NCBI RefSeq assembly: GCF_032854445.1
Contig: NC_088300.1
Span: forward strand, 37,602,458 to 37,666,457
Origin: Liolophura sinensis
Lineage: Eukaryota > Mollusca > Polyplacophora > Chitonida > Chitonidae
Direction: 5' to 3'
DNA: 64,000 nt
The position numbers and the translations under genes were made by a program. This document shows positions 1 to 13,009 of this stretch, piece after piece; positions within the stretch are counted from its first letter, which is position 1, and every line of letters starts with the position of its first letter. The notes under the pieces are model-generated. The model saw only the letters and a list, made by a program, of their open reading frames with translations, was not told where the DNA came from and ran no database searches.

Positions 1-2747
1 GACGTGCGGACAGACGGACAGACATCACTAGTCAATGTATATAACTTTCAATCAAAGTTAATGGTAAAATAGGGATGTGAGAAGGAAACATAAATTATCA
101 ATCCCTTCCCTAACTTCCCTTCCAGTTCCACATCATTCAAGCTTGTAACTCATCTGACAGCTTTAAAGATTTTTCATGAGGGAGACAAAAACTGAAGTTT
201 GACATCTTAACTGTATATAAACATACAGGATGAAAGAAATGAAAAGGTGTGAGCAAGCAAGCAAGCAGGCCTGTTCCCTGGCAATATTCTTACAAGTGCT
301 GTTCACTGAGGTGTAGTCCATCGGTGTATGTATGTACACAGCATCCACCTATGGTTCCCCATCAAATGTCACATAACACAGGTTCATTTACACAACATTA
401 TCCCCATATTCTGTTAATGAAATGCAAATTACTTTTCACTTTGTTTTCAGATCAATGCATGCAGATAAGCACAAGTGAGCAGAGCTGGCCAACCAAACAA
501 GGTAAGAAAACAGTTTTCTTACAGTGTAAATTACTGCTCCTGTGCAGTCAGGTACCAAAAGGTATGTTATTTATTTATTTGATTGGTGTTTTATGCCATA
601 CTCAAGAATAAAAAAAAAGGTATGTCACACAGGTACTGGTGGTAAGACCTTTGTACGTGTACAGCCTTATCCAAGTGATCAATAGCAGTTGGTCATCCGT
701 AGATGACAGTTCACCTGAACAGAATGGCACCAAGGTAATCAGAGAGATCTGGTGATTGTATAATGCATGCGAATACAAGCAAATAGTGTATACAACACAA
801 TTACCAAAACCATAGGACATTCTGAGCACCACACAGATAGGGATATAAACATATGTACTATATATAGTTATACACCTGCTAAACCACATGTGGTACATTC
901 ACACCATTAAGCCTTTGTATTAAATAAAATATGCCCGGGATATCTTAGACTTCATTAAATTAGTTTTGCAAATTTCAATGGATTTGATTGTGCTTTGTAA
1001 TACAATTGCGCATATCCAAGCTACTGGTTTTTCTCTAACTGCATGCAATGAGAAGACCGAATTGTGGTGTGTGCACACTATATATAAGCATCACCTGGTG
1101 CGCTGCACTTAATGAGCATTTTGAGTAAGGTGTTGGTTTATTCATCAATCTGAAGAGAAAATATCACACTGGTATAAACTGTATCTCTAACGGAAGAGCT
1201 ACGTGTACACGTATATACTTGATGTCAAATACAATGGTTAACAACTAAAGCTATATCAATACCGATATAGCTTTTCTATGTTGTGAGACAGAAACTATAT
1301 TAATCCATCCTGAAAACATGCAGATCCAAGCTCCAGCACTGGTGAAAGTGAAAGTCACATTGGTTTACATGGTCATGTTTGAACCAAAGCTGAAAGCACC
1401 AACAAAGAGGTACATGTAACTAGCACCTGTGAAGAGGAAGTCAGAGCATGCAAACACACAGATGCTCATCGGGGAATCTGGCATAATGCATTAGCTTACT
1501 CATAGTTGAATAGTACTGCACTCTGTGTCTTTCTCAAAACAATTCAAAGTAACTTTGCTATAATATTCTAAGAGGGCTAACATCTTCATGTGCCATGCTT
1601 GCTCTCTAGTGGCCACATTAACTATTGTGTCAAAGTGATACTCAATGGGCTGAATGTCCATAAGTCTTAGCGATGAATTAAATGAAATTTATGGACAGTT
1701 CAATGAATTAAATACCTTGAATTTCTTAACTGAACAAAAGCAAATATAACTGAATTGATTTATAATATAATATAATAATATAAATAATATAAATTTAGAC
1801 AACCATGCCCATTTCTTGAAATCACAGAAATCAGATAAATGACCAAAAATGTGGACCCTTGCAAGACCGGTAAACAAAAAATCTATTGCCAGGGCTAATA
1901 CATATACAGTTTCTAGCTAGTACATTTTATCATAACTTATACATAGTAAATGACTCAGGCGTTTTGCATTAGTTTTCTGGGATATTTAATTCATATGAAC
2001 AAGTACATACATGTATGTAGCTCATTGAATGCCTGTGAACACCGATAGGCCATTACACAAAGGGTTTCTTTGTAAAGATCTCATCCAGAATGTCATGCTG
2101 CAGTGCCTTATCCAATTTTAACATAGCCTGTCTTCTGAGTGTTTACAATGATATACATACTTTTAACAACTTGCTACAAGTATGAGAAACATTAACATGT
2201 TAGGTTTACACAAAAACGCGCTTTGGGCATACATGTGGTGTATGCATGTGTTTTCTGGTATGTCAGAGCTCGGTCTCTTCTACTTTTATGTTATTTTCCT
2301 TATACAACGGACTGCCAAAAGAACACAGACACCTCAGCACTAATTTATTTGTGACCAGTTACCTCTCATGACAACGTGGCTAACTGCATGTAACAAGGTT
2401 TAGTTGTTCAGTGGACTATCTTAACTCTAGATATCAGAGAGGATTTAAGTGAAATTTGCTAATAAAAAGTTGCGACACTAAAACAAGAGGTTCTTGTTGT
2501 CCCGAGGTTGTAATTGCGAGCTGATGTGAAGAGAAATCAGCAGATGTTGGACAACCAATGGAAGTCAAGATTCATAAATTAGTAATCAAACTCTACAACT
2601 GTTTCATTAAAATTTTACAGCAATTGGAAACCGAATGCATCATATATCTCACTCCCAGGTTTATTTATTGACTTTTTACTTGGTTGTTGCTTAACTTCCA
2701 AGCATGAATTTTTACAATTTATTAATGGACACCACTAAATTTTTTCG
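1..2747. other. Non-coding, A/T-rich; no gene seen
   Basis: Contains a short CAAG-type run near 251-268 and a SINE tail at 567-610. Open frames at 163-348, 249-611, 602-898 and 1689-1877 have no recognisable domain and no codon structure I trust. Confidence 0.6.
567..610 (-). mobile_element. SINE 3'-end fragment
   Basis: Reads, on the minus strand, the ending TTGAGTATGGCATAAAAC then CCAATCAAATAAATAAAT. This matches the tail of the fuller SINE copies at 22556 and 24143. Only about 44 bp remain. Confidence 0.7.
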
Positions 2748-2843
2748 TTGAGAAAACTTGAGTGCATGGAGTTGAGAAAACTTGAGCACATGGAGTTGAA
2801 AAAACTTGAGTGCATGGAGTTGAGAAAACCTGAGTGCATGGAG
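2748..2843. repeat. 24-bp tandem repeat, 4 units
   Basis: Four consecutive 24-bp units starting TTGAGAAAACTTGAG and ending ATGGAG, with few mismatches. The 24-bp length keeps frames open on both strands (2748-2996 + and 2712-2930 -), so those frames are not evidence of a gene. Confidence 0.95.
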
Positions 2844-3076
2844 TACACTTCCGACCACTGGCAACTTACTCATAAACTTTTCCAACTCGTGACATACATC
2901 ATATTGGTAAGAAGCATAAGTGAAGTCCATGTAAGGTCAGACAACAGATGGTGTTCACCACTTCTTGCCACCAAAACCCTTTATACAACAACCTAAGAAT
3001 GGGACTCGTCTTTTCTTATCTAAGACAAGTATGTACATGTAGTTACTCTTCCTGTGCTCACGTGTTTTTAACTGAT

Positions 3077-3150
3077 GTAATGCTGGTTGCCATCGTATAA
3101 GAGAAATATTCTTCAGTACTGCGTAAAATATGAAGCAAATAAATACAGAA
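3077..3150 (+). mobile_element. Diverged SINE 3' end
   Basis: Contains AATGCTGGTTGCCATCGTAT, then GAGAAATATTCTTCAGTACT, GCGTAAAATA and CAAATAAATA. This is the same order as the 3' end of the SINE at 22556, with several substitutions. Confidence 0.7.
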
Positions 3151-3779
3151 ATCTTAGGTTAGCTAAAGCTATGCATGGAGAGTGAGTTTGAAGTTTAAAA
3201 GAAAGAAATATATAGCCATCAATAAGACAGGGAGAGGTATATGTCTCCTTGAGAGCCTGTCAGCCTCTAACTAGTACATAATGACACAGTTCACTAGTTA
3301 GCTCTTTATTGTCTGGTACTGCTCCTCTTCTTACATACCTAAGTGACATGAACCAGACCTTTACATACCTCACTCATGCCCTCACATACAAGCTAGAGGA
3401 ATATCCCTAGCAAAATTCTCCCATGTTTATGTAACAAACTCCCAGGCAACTTTAAACACATTTCTCACCAAAACGTCCATAATCTGATCAGTTTTCTGAT
3501 AAAGAGTATAATTTTCAACAGTCTGTGCATAAATTTGTGATTTAGGTCGAACAGATATATGATATCTATGCAATTTCATCTTTCATACTGATAAAGATAT
3601 GAAAAATGCAATTAAATGAGCTTGACATTTGTTGTTGTGATCCGGGTAATAAGTTCAGACCAATGAGTTAATGAATTATTAAGATGGTGATAGAGTTCAC
3701 ATTAGTTAACAATTGACGCATCAAGCAATCATCCAACTCCTCTGTATATAACCTGCCATTTAGAAAGTAAATTTTACAG

Positions 3780-4010
3780 GGCCCAGTACATAAACTGTGC
3801 CTTCTTGTGGCAGGGCGAGTCCATGTTGCTAAAGTGCTGCCACCACTGAATAGTCTTAAGACACCAGACATGACACCCCAGCCAGTCACATTACACTGAC
3901 CCAACTAGTCCTGTTTCCTTGCTCTATCAACTTCTCAGTCCAGGGTGCCAAGCGAGGTAGTGACAAGTACCATTTTTTACTTGAGGCAGATGCTCTAACC
4001 AGCCTCAGAT
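3780..4010 (-). mobile_element. tRNA-derived SINE of Meta type
   Basis: On the minus strand: a tRNA-like A-box region (GGTTAGAGCATCTGCCTCAA, about 3980-3999), then GTCAGTGTAATGTGACTGG, GGGGTGTCATGTCTGGTGTC, CAGTGGTGGCAGCACTTTAG and CTGCCACAAG. This order of blocks is what I recall for mollusc SINEs with the Meta-domain body. The copy is diverged and lacks a clear tail. It differs from the SINE family at 22556. Confidence 0.55.
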
Positions 4011-4132
4011 AGAGAGAATGAATTTGATATACACACATGTATGTTTAACACATTCCCTCTTCCTGAGATATATACTACTAAGCTTTCAAACAGTTTATTG
4101 TGCTCTAATATCAGGAGAACTTGATCAGGTTG

Positions 4133-4341
4133 CTCTACTGAAGCAATAAGCCTCTACTGAAGCAATAAGCCTCTACTGAAACGATCATCCTCTATTGAAG
4201 CAATAAGCCCCTACTGAAGTAATAAGCCTCTACTGAAGCAATAAGCCTCTACTGAAGCAATAAGCCTCTACTGAAGCGATCAGCCTCTATTGAAGCAATA
4301 AGCCTCTACTGAAGCAATAAGCCTCTACTGAAGCAATAAGC
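4133..4341. repeat. 19-bp tandem repeat, 11 units
   Basis: Unit CTCTACTGAAGCAATAAGC repeated about 11 times with substitutions (for example GCGATCAGC variants). A C15 run follows at 4452-4466. Confidence 0.95.
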
Positions 4342-5370
4342 CATTTTTGCCATGTTTTCCTACTAGTAACTGTTTGAACTCTTATACACTTCTGCATCAG
4401 TTAAGTTCAAAATCACATTATCTTTGAGAATACATTCAGCCAAGCCTGTTTCCCCCCCCCCCCCCCACCCCCTTTGTTTTCACCAGGAGAAGGTTAGACT
4501 AATTGTTAATTGAGAAGCCAAAAATTAATCTGCAAATGGGAAAATTGTCCAAATGATTGACCTGTGATGACTGAGGGGTGTGGTTAGAGGGGATGAGTAA
4601 GAGGGATCTTACACGTGTGGGGTACAGGAGCATTAGTTCAGAACAAAAGACTTCTATTAGCTGTTCTAGCCAGGTTTAACATGGACAACTACACACATGC
4701 GATTCACATTCCTTAATGACAACAAGGTTTTTATCTCCGACTCAGAGCAGGTATATACATGCATTCACTGGTGAATGTTTTAATAGCCTTCAAGTTAGTC
4801 ACACAACTATATAGTTCTCCAACACACAGACTGAATTCTCCTTGTCATTTTAATGTGATTGCTAGAGTTGACTGTGCGATGGATGACAGAATGCATAAAG
4901 AATGTTCTCACGTATGCAAAGAGATATAACCATTGTTACACACCAATGAGCTTAACCATATCAATAGCTGGGATACTGTGATTTGGACTGAGCAGTAGGT
5001 TTGCATGGCTTGTAGCTTTACTTGCATATACCTCCTATCTTCATAATGTAAGCAACTTAATTAACGTGGAAATAAAACCTGTCTTTTCCACCAAAAAGTG
5101 ATACGTCCCTTGCAGATACTTCAGCATTTACTTGTTTATTAGTATTTAACAGAGTTTTGGAGAATTTCTCACTTTTATGTTGACCGTCAGTTTTCTGGGT
5201 GGAGCCTACAACCCATCTCTGGCAGGTGCATGTACATGTACCCCAAAAAAATGCCCTGATTTAAAGCTGCTACCTTAGAGCCACTAGTAAAATGATCTGT
5301 GTATATGAAGACTTTGTAAAAGCGTGTGTACACAACTGTACTTTTACATGAAGAAGTTGTAAAATAGTAT
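4342..5370. other. Non-coding; no gene seen
   Basis: Nothing recognisable apart from the poly-C at 4452-4466. The frame 5187-5453 (-) runs into the repeat that follows. Confidence 0.6.
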
Positions 5371-5374
5371 AAAT

Positions 5375-5720
5375 CACGAAGTTTATAACTTACACACAGT
5401 TCATAACTTACACACATTTCATAACTTACACACAGTTGCCTAAACATGTACATGTATATATGTACATTTAATTCAGATCAGTTTAACTTACACACAGTTC
5501 ATAATTTACACACAATTCATAACTTACACACAGTTCACAACTTACACACAGTTGCCTAAACATGTAAATGTATATATGTACATTTAATTCAGATCAGTTT
5601 AACTTACACGCAGTTCACAACTTACACACAGTTCATAATTTACACACATTTCATAACTTACACACAGTTGCCTAAACATGTACATGTATATATGCACATT
5701 TAATTCAGATCAGTTTAACA
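5375..5720. repeat. Two-level tandem repeat (18-bp unit in a 116-117-bp unit)
   Basis: Short units of the type ACTTACACACAGTTCATA alternate with a longer segment beginning GTTGCCTAAACATGTA. The longer segment starts at 5435, 5551 and 5668, giving periods of 116 and 117 bp. Confidence 0.9.
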
Positions 5721-5888
5721 TAAGATATCATACAGTATTTGATAACTTCTATATTCAGCTAGTGAGGATATACTCTTCACGCGGAATTAAATGGGGGTAA
5801 TATATTTGATGTAAAAACGGTATTAAAACCATAGCAAGGCATCAATGAACGAGATAATAAATCAACTCTTTTATTTTTCTTTTTTTTT

Positions 5889-5925
5889 TGTCACTATGTG
5901 CATGCGGAGCATGCATTGTGTGACA
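5889..5925. other. Long symmetrical hairpin
   Basis: TGTCAC at 5889-5894 pairs with GTGACA at 5920-5925. Inside, TGCATGC at 5899-5905 pairs with GCATGCA at 5909-5915 across a GGA loop. The two 4-bp spacers are the same length. Confidence 0.6.
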
Positions 5926-7756
5926 CCTGATATTACAGTTTGAGAGGATCAAGTTATTAATCTCAGTCTTTAAGTCTCATTTTACATTAGCCTACAGAAT
6001 CAGGTGAAAATATGCTTGGTTTCACTTAAACTGCCTGTTCAAGTGATTAATATCAATATTATCTGCAGACTTTATATCTCCCTGTTTGCATGTTTTATGA
6101 GATGTGCACAAAGTTTGGGAATAACTGAGCTGAATATCAGATTAAAAAACCTTAATGTGACCAGAATGGATTAGCTTGTTAACGTGCAATGTAATTAACA
6201 TGTGTCAAACCTGCTCAATTGTCAATGGCCCCATCCTAAGTTGGTTCGTGATTTTCAGAGAGTATCTGTGTTGATTTGCCCAGGACAGTGGAATAAAATG
6301 CATCTGAGATGGTTTCAGATCAACTCGCTGTTATTAATGCAAATGAACAGATTTCAAGTTACGTCATTACGACAAAAGATTGACATCCCAATAAAGAATG
6401 CTTTCGTTGCTCTACCGCATCATGGTGCTACTCGCATATCTGTTAATACTGCAGTATTAAAAGAGCACCAGAATATCATTACTTTTTCACCACTTGATAC
6501 CAAAACCTGCCCAGGAACATAATTCAGAAGATTAATCTGATCGTGTTTAATTAGTTTTCTATATTTTATATAGAAAATAGCTTTCTATATAAATTTTTCT
6601 ATATAAATAACTTGCCCTAAAGTGCCGTAAAGCAAGGACGCCACATCAAAAAGAGACATCACTCTATTACTGTATCTCGAAATGAGTGTATTGATACTGT
6701 GCTGATGGACGCTGATGGGGTGTAAATTAACCTGTAATTCTCTTTGGTACAGGGGAGGGGTTGGGGCGCCAATTATTACAGAGCGAATGTGTAATGTAGC
6801 ACCGTGTAAATTTGCAGGTAATAATTCTTGAGAGTACTGTACGATGTGAACTGTGCACTTCCGTCTATATATTTGTATGTGAAATCGCAACCTGCAGCAC
6901 AAAAGAACAACGGATATTACATAATACATGTATATATTAACACATTACTTGCATAATCTGCATTTTCCTTTTTTCCTTACATGTTTTTCATGATTAGCAT
7001 CTGACTGCACAATAACTGAGTGGCTAGACATTTCAACTCTGAAAATGGGCAGGTTCAAACCTCACCAAGGTCACAAATGAGATATTTCAAATTTTAGAAT
7101 CTGTATACTTCATTACATGTTGCTTGGTGATCTGTACACTATGATTGGTGCTTTTGGCACCATGCAGTGGAAAAAAATATCGGCACTAGCATCAACCTGA
7201 TACAAGGATTAGACCAAAATACCAAGGGATGTTCACCTCCAAAAGCAGCTAGAGAAAAGTTTGAACTCTAATCTTAACTGATTTGAATGTAGCACTGTTA
7301 GTGTGCATAACCTCTTTTTATTCAAGGTGTTTCAGTGCTTCCACATTTTAATTAGATCCTTCAAAATGTAAATTAAATCTACAAGCTATACAGTAATGAG
7401 AAATTTTTATAAATTAAGCAGCTGGGCTATCATTCATTATAAGCGATATCCAAAACAAAATAACTTATCTCAAGAAGACGGCTAAAAGAGCACCTTTCTT
7501 AATGAAAAAATCAAAATCGCAACACATGTAAATCACTGAAAATAAATGTAATATTTAGCTTGAACCTATGTTCTTCATGGCTTACACTGTACAGCTGTAA
7601 TATGCAAATGGGACTTTGGTAATTGCGATCATCAAGTATGTATATACATATATGCCAGACTGACTAGAAGGCATACATTAATGAGAAATGAAAATATTTC
7701 ACAGCTATATGTTAGTGATACAGATAGTCATCCTAAATGGAAATTCCAATCACGGA
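5926..7756. other. Non-coding; no gene seen
   Basis: A perfect AT-rich hairpin at 6555-6577 (10-bp arms, TTT loop). A tRNA-like remnant at about 7017-7066 (AGTGGCTAGACATTTCAA then GGTTCAAACCTCACC) may be an old SINE head. Frames 6202-6522 (+) and 6585-6929 (-) show no family. Confidence 0.5.
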
Positions 7757-8330
7757 CAACTGCCAACACATGTAGTCGTACTGGTGACTGGCAAGCTGAC
7801 AACTGACAGCTGCCAACACGTATAGTTGTACTGGTGACTGGCATACTGATAACTGCCAACATGTGTAGTCGTACTGGTGACTGGCATATGATGCTGACAA
7901 CTGCCAACATGTGTAGTCGTACTGGTGACTGGCATGCTGATAACTGCCAACATGTGTTGTCGTACTGGTCACTGGCATGCTGATAACTGCCAACACGTGT
8001 AGTTGTACTGGTCACTGGCATGCTGATAACTGCCAACATGTGTAGTCGTACTGGTGACTGGCAAGCTGACAACTGACAGCTGCCAACACGTATAGTTGTA
8101 CTGGTGACTGGCATACTGATAACTGCCAACATGTGTAGTCGTACTGGTGACTGGCATATGATGCTGACAACTGCCAACATGTGTAGTCGTACTGGTGACT
8201 GGCATGCTGATAACTGCCAACATGTGTAGTCGTACTGGTCACTGGCATGCTGACAACTGCCAACACGTGTAGTCGTACTGGTCACTGGCATGCTAACAAC
8301 TGCCAACACGTGTAGTCGTACTGGTCACTT
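7757..8330. repeat. Minisatellite, about 43-bp unit with a 270-bp higher-order copy
   Basis: Units contain CTGCCAACACGTGTAGT, CGTACTGGTGACTGGCA and GCTGATAA. A block of several variant units starting at 7771 repeats almost exactly from 8041, 270 bp later. Five overlapping minus-strand frames here exist only because the units lack stops. Confidence 0.95.
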
Positions 8331-8470
8331 GGATGCAGTTAGCAAGCAATTTTTCTAGTATCTTTATTACTTACACAACTACCTAAATGTATATGCTTTT
8401 CCCGAAATATTTATTATCTGTATTATGCCTATAATGTACCTGGTCAGACACTTGTAACTTCTTATTAGTT

Positions 8471-9070
8471 ACATTTTACATGTCCAGTAGGGTCTAGCTA
8501 CCATGCAGCGTGCACACTTTCCATTTTACATGTCTAGTAGGGTCAAGCTACCATGCAGCATGCACACTTTCCATTTTACATTTCCAGTAGGACCTACCTA
8601 CCATGCAGCATGCACACTTTCCATTTTACCTGTCCAGTAGGGTCCAGCTACCATGCAGCATGCACACTTTCCATTTTACATGTCAAGTAGGGTCTAGCTA
8701 CCATGCAGTTTGCACACTTTCCATTTTATATGTCCAATAGGGTCAAGCTACCATGCAGCATGCACACTTTCCATTTACATGTCAAGTAGGGTCTAGCTAC
8801 CATGCAGTTTGCACACTTTCCATTTTACATGTCCAGTAGGGTATAGCTACCATGCAGCGTGCACACTTTCCATTTTACATGTCAAGTAGGGTCTAGCTAC
8901 CATGCAGTTTGCACACTTTCCATTTTACATTTCCAGTAGGACCTAGCTACCATGTAGCATGCACACTTTCCATTTTACTTGTCCAGTAGGGTCTAGCTAC
9001 CATGCAGCGTGCACACTTTCCATTTTACATGCCCAGTAGGGTCTAGCTACCATGCAGCGTGCACACTTTC
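8471..9070. repeat. 50-bp tandem repeat, 12 units
   Basis: Twelve units of 50 bp running from CATTTTACATGTCCAGTAGG through CTAGCTACCATGCAG to GCACACTTTC. One unit lacks a T near 8775. Unit variants (GCAGCG, GCAGCA, GCAGTT) alternate in a way that suggests local copying. Confidence 0.95.
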
Positions 9071-11730
9071 TTCAGTTCCAATGTAGTCATGCTAATAAAC
9101 ATGTACTTGTACACTTCCTTCGCTCAATTTGTATTTGTTTACTTTTGCAAGTAGCTTTTTCCAGTACCACTTGTCATACTAGCAAACAAGCACATTTTTG
9201 TCATCATAATTCTTGATGGAATTTTATACTGATGTTTATAGCTAATCTAGCTCTAGCTTATAGCTTTCTCAATTCCTTGAATTGGTTGACTTTGTTCACT
9301 TTCTCCACCTTCTCTTCATACTTTCTCCATACAATACTTTTGTCGTCAAAAGACAACATGGCTGAAATACTGCCAATGTTGTGCTAAACCTGATTCATTC
9401 ATTCACTCATTTCATTAGTCTACCTTCTCAGGTACTGGTACCTGGATTAATGAAATTAATACTTGAGCACCTTCTCTTGTAACTCTTCCATATGCTTCTA
9501 ACTTAATATTTACTTTACTTCAAATTTCCTTTTTATCAAGATGATCAAAGGCAATATCTGTTTTCAGAAGGGATAAAACTGTGATAGAATTTAAATGATC
9601 TGTAAAATGGTAATCTCCAGCATGCACTGACAGATGAAACATTACATTGCTTTGAAAATTATATAAAATTATAACATCAATCCTTAGAATTAAAAAAAAA
9701 ATATTTGATCATCTTGCTATCAAGTTATTTGATAGTAAATTACTCAGTAAAACCTGTACTATGTAGTCCACCATGCAGCTCCACATACACCTAGCTGTGC
9801 TTATCTCTCAACAACCGATTTAAGTACAAAAGGTTAATTGAAACAACTGATAAATTATGCACTAAAAGTAACTCAACAGCAGCTATTTAACAGGAGCAAT
9901 TTGTGTAGTTATTTGTTGGGGCTGCAGGCCCAGTAGGACTACAATATGCTGGATAAGCACTGATATGGTCATATTATCAGCCCTTGACTGCTCAATTGGC
10001 CCAGTCCCGCGTGAGACACAGGTAACCTCAGCCGTAGTGCTGTTTGTCATCCTTCCCATGTACAGACTACACATCATATGGGCATGTAATGCTTGGCCTG
10101 CTATAATTACTTATTGTCAATCCTCGCACAAACTATACACCTACTGGCGTTGAATGTGCCTAAAGTAATCTGACCAATCGCCATTCTCTCCCAGGTCACA
10201 TGACACAGATGTTTTACTCCACCTTCCAACTTTCCCACGGTCTGTGTGTGTAAAGCATTAAGCTCTAAGGCTGGCAGGTCAGGCTGTCTGGCAGTAGTTG
10301 GCCTCTGGCAGCCTGTAGTTTGATGCTCTCTGCCTAAACACAGCTTAACTCTTTTGTTCTATTGTACTGCACTATCCAACCTCCTTGCATGCATTCTAAT
10401 TATGCAACGCTCAAGACGTCTGATCATCCGATGAGCCTGGTAGAAATAACTGGAGCAGTCAGAGGAGCCTTTCTGTGACTTTATATAGCCACAGGTCTTA
10501 TTTACAGCTAGCAAATACTTTCTTCCTAGGAAAGGATTTGTGATGTGTCTGCTTACTTGAGAAGAAATACCTTGTTATGAATAACTGATTAGCATGTGTG
10601 CATTCCTTAGGTATCCAGGCAAATCTGCTTAAAAACACTATATGAGATCACTTAGCTAGCATAGGCTTTGATCTCAATCTTCTCATCTTACCTTACCATC
10701 GCTACATCTACAATTACATATTCCATATCTCACCTTGAAGCAGATGAGAAGGAAACAGTCCTCGCAGCACACATATCCAAGCATCTTCATCCAGTCTTCT
10801 GTCTACTGTCTTCTGTCTACATATTGTTTTAGCAAATATATACAATGACTGGAAAAAAAAATTTTTTTCACTTGAATTTAACCATTTGGCTGGGGGGTGG
10901 GGGTGAGCAGTTATGGAACACAGCATAATTCAAAGAATTGATACATCTACATGAAGGTGTGAATTATCATTGTAAACATCAGTACAATCACCAATTACTG
11001 TTCACCTGATGACCATCCTCAGCTCAATGACCATGTGACTTGACCACTACACTGACTATAACCTTGACCATTACCATAACGACAGACATAGCCATGCATG
11101 CAAGGGCCCTAGTCCACCCTTGATAGTAAAATATGAAGAGACAAACAAGAGTGCAAACAATCCTGTCCATACAGCGGCCCACATAATACCTAGGTCATGC
11201 TAACCCAAGTTAGCTTTAAACTTTAACCTGTTAAAACAGAATTTTCACAGAAAGACACAGAAATCTTGTCCCCTTGCATATTGGTTTGGTTAAACAGGAA
11301 AATTCATCATCAGTGCAAGTTGTGAAACAATTAAGCATGCTTAAGCCGAGGCCACTTATACAAATTTAACTGATTGTAGTTGATAATTAAAGTGTTTGTC
11401 CTCGTGGGAACAGAGGATGAGTGGAGCTTCCATAGAGTTAGGCTCACCCATAACATGTCACGATCAGCCTCTGTAGTATTCCACAGTTTATAGTAGCCAG
11501 TATCAGCTGTACCAGCTGACATTAGCCCAATGTACTTTTACAGTCTTCAGTTCACACTACCCTAGAAGTAGACAGACATGAACCTGAAGGTATGGAAGGA
11601 GGCAGATGGAGGTAAACATATGCAATTATACCCATTGAGTACCAGTTCTATCATCTGCCATTAGCCACACCATAAAATCACTGAGAGGAAATACAGTGTT
11701 GTAGGTTGGTCTTATGACACCAATATTCAC
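9071..11730. other. Non-coding; no gene seen
   Basis: No exon or RNA gene recognised. Exact CSL-type sites lie at 10232-10239 (-) and 11403-11410 (+). Frames at 9883, 9965, 10714 and 11331 have no recognisable product. Confidence 0.6.
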
Positions 11731-12126
11731 ACATATGAGCTGAAGTGTGCAGTATTGTACAGATGTGAGCTTATGTGTGCCGGGTATTGTACAGATGTGA
11801 GCCGTATGTGTGCCAAGAACGTACAACGCAGTATTGTACAGATGTGAGCTGTATGTGTGCCAAGAATGTACTGCGCAGTATTGTACAGATGTGAGCTGTA
11901 TGTGTGCCGAGAATGTACAGCTCAGTTTTGTACAGATGTGAGCTGTATGTGTGCCAAGAATGTATAACGCACTTTTGTACAGACGTGAGCTTATGTGTGC
12001 CAGGTATTGTACAGATGTGAGCCATATGTGTGCCAAGAAAGTACAGTGCAGTATTGTACAGATGTGAGCCGTATGTGTGCCGAGAATGTGCGGACAGTAT
12101 TGTACAGATGTGAGCTGTATGTGTGC
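11731..12126. repeat. Minisatellite, about 47-50-bp unit
   Basis: About eight units with GTATTGTACAGATGTGAGC, TGTATGTGTGCC and AAGAATGTAC. Two minus-strand frames (11626-12138, 11771-12166) are repeat artefacts. Confidence 0.9.
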
Positions 12127-13009
12127 TCCCACTAACACATACAGCAGAAGCTGTAATGGACCCCATCTCTCACTTAACCAATTCTGAAACAGTTTTTACC
12201 TGATAAGTGGGAAATAATTTCTACAGACTGCTGACCCTGCCTGAATACCAAATGGATGTGTATTTACAGAGAATGTGCTGCAGCGAGCTAATTTCCCTTC
12301 TTGTAGTGTTTATGCCACAGATCAAAGAGCCTTTGTTTACACACCTCTCTGGTAGGTAATTAATTATTTATAAGCGTAAGAAAAAGATCAATGTACTGCA
12401 AAGTAAACCAAGGTAGGGAGAGTCAGGCTGGTATTGTCTTACCTCTGGCCAAACAGGTCTAGAGTCACTGGAGGAAAGGTTTTGACAAACCCAATATATG
12501 AACATTATAATACAATTGTAGAAGGTTCCTGTTAGGATCTAGATCATAGGCTAATAAACCTATGGATGACAAATAATTCTAAGGTAGAGTCCAGTTGTAT
12601 GAATCATTATTCTTCCACTAGAGAGGAAGTACAATGTATGGTGACCTCAAATTTTACCCCCAAAAAGTGCATTTCAAAGGCAGATAAATGTCATAGAGTA
12701 TCGAATTTGGTACTGAAACTTACATTTTTGCAGGAATATATTCCTATGTTCCAACCAATGGTGGCTCATTTCTCTTCTCCAGTAGGCAATGGTCTCATGT
12801 GGCAGCAAGGTACTGTGAAAATGGAAACAAGCAGAAATCGCAATAGTGACATCTTAAGTAAATGGCCCATGTTTAGATGTATTTTGTAAAAAACCATAGA
12901 ACCAACAGCAACAGTAACATGAGCTGCTTGCTTGAGTTTGATTTGTTATGTTACAGTGACAGAGTTATGTTACATTGGAGAAAATGGTTTAATACTTGAG
13001 GAAGATGTG
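12127..13009. other. Non-coding; no gene seen
   Basis: Nothing recognisable. The frame 12566-12889 (+) matches no family I know. Confidence 0.6.

Larger units (their letters stand above)
2844..4132. other. Non-coding with SINE pieces; no gene seen
   Basis: Apart from SINE remnants at 3077-3150 and 3780-4010, nothing recognisable. The open frame 3668-3904 (-) lies largely in a SINE. Confidence 0.6.

Noticed and set aside
7728-8309. 193-codon minus-strand frame and four overlapping ones
   Set aside because: They lie wholly in a minisatellite whose units lack stop codons; several frames are open at once.
8471-9070. CRISPR-like direct repeats
   Set aside because: Units are contiguous 50-bp tandem repeats with no distinct spacers, in a eukaryotic genome.
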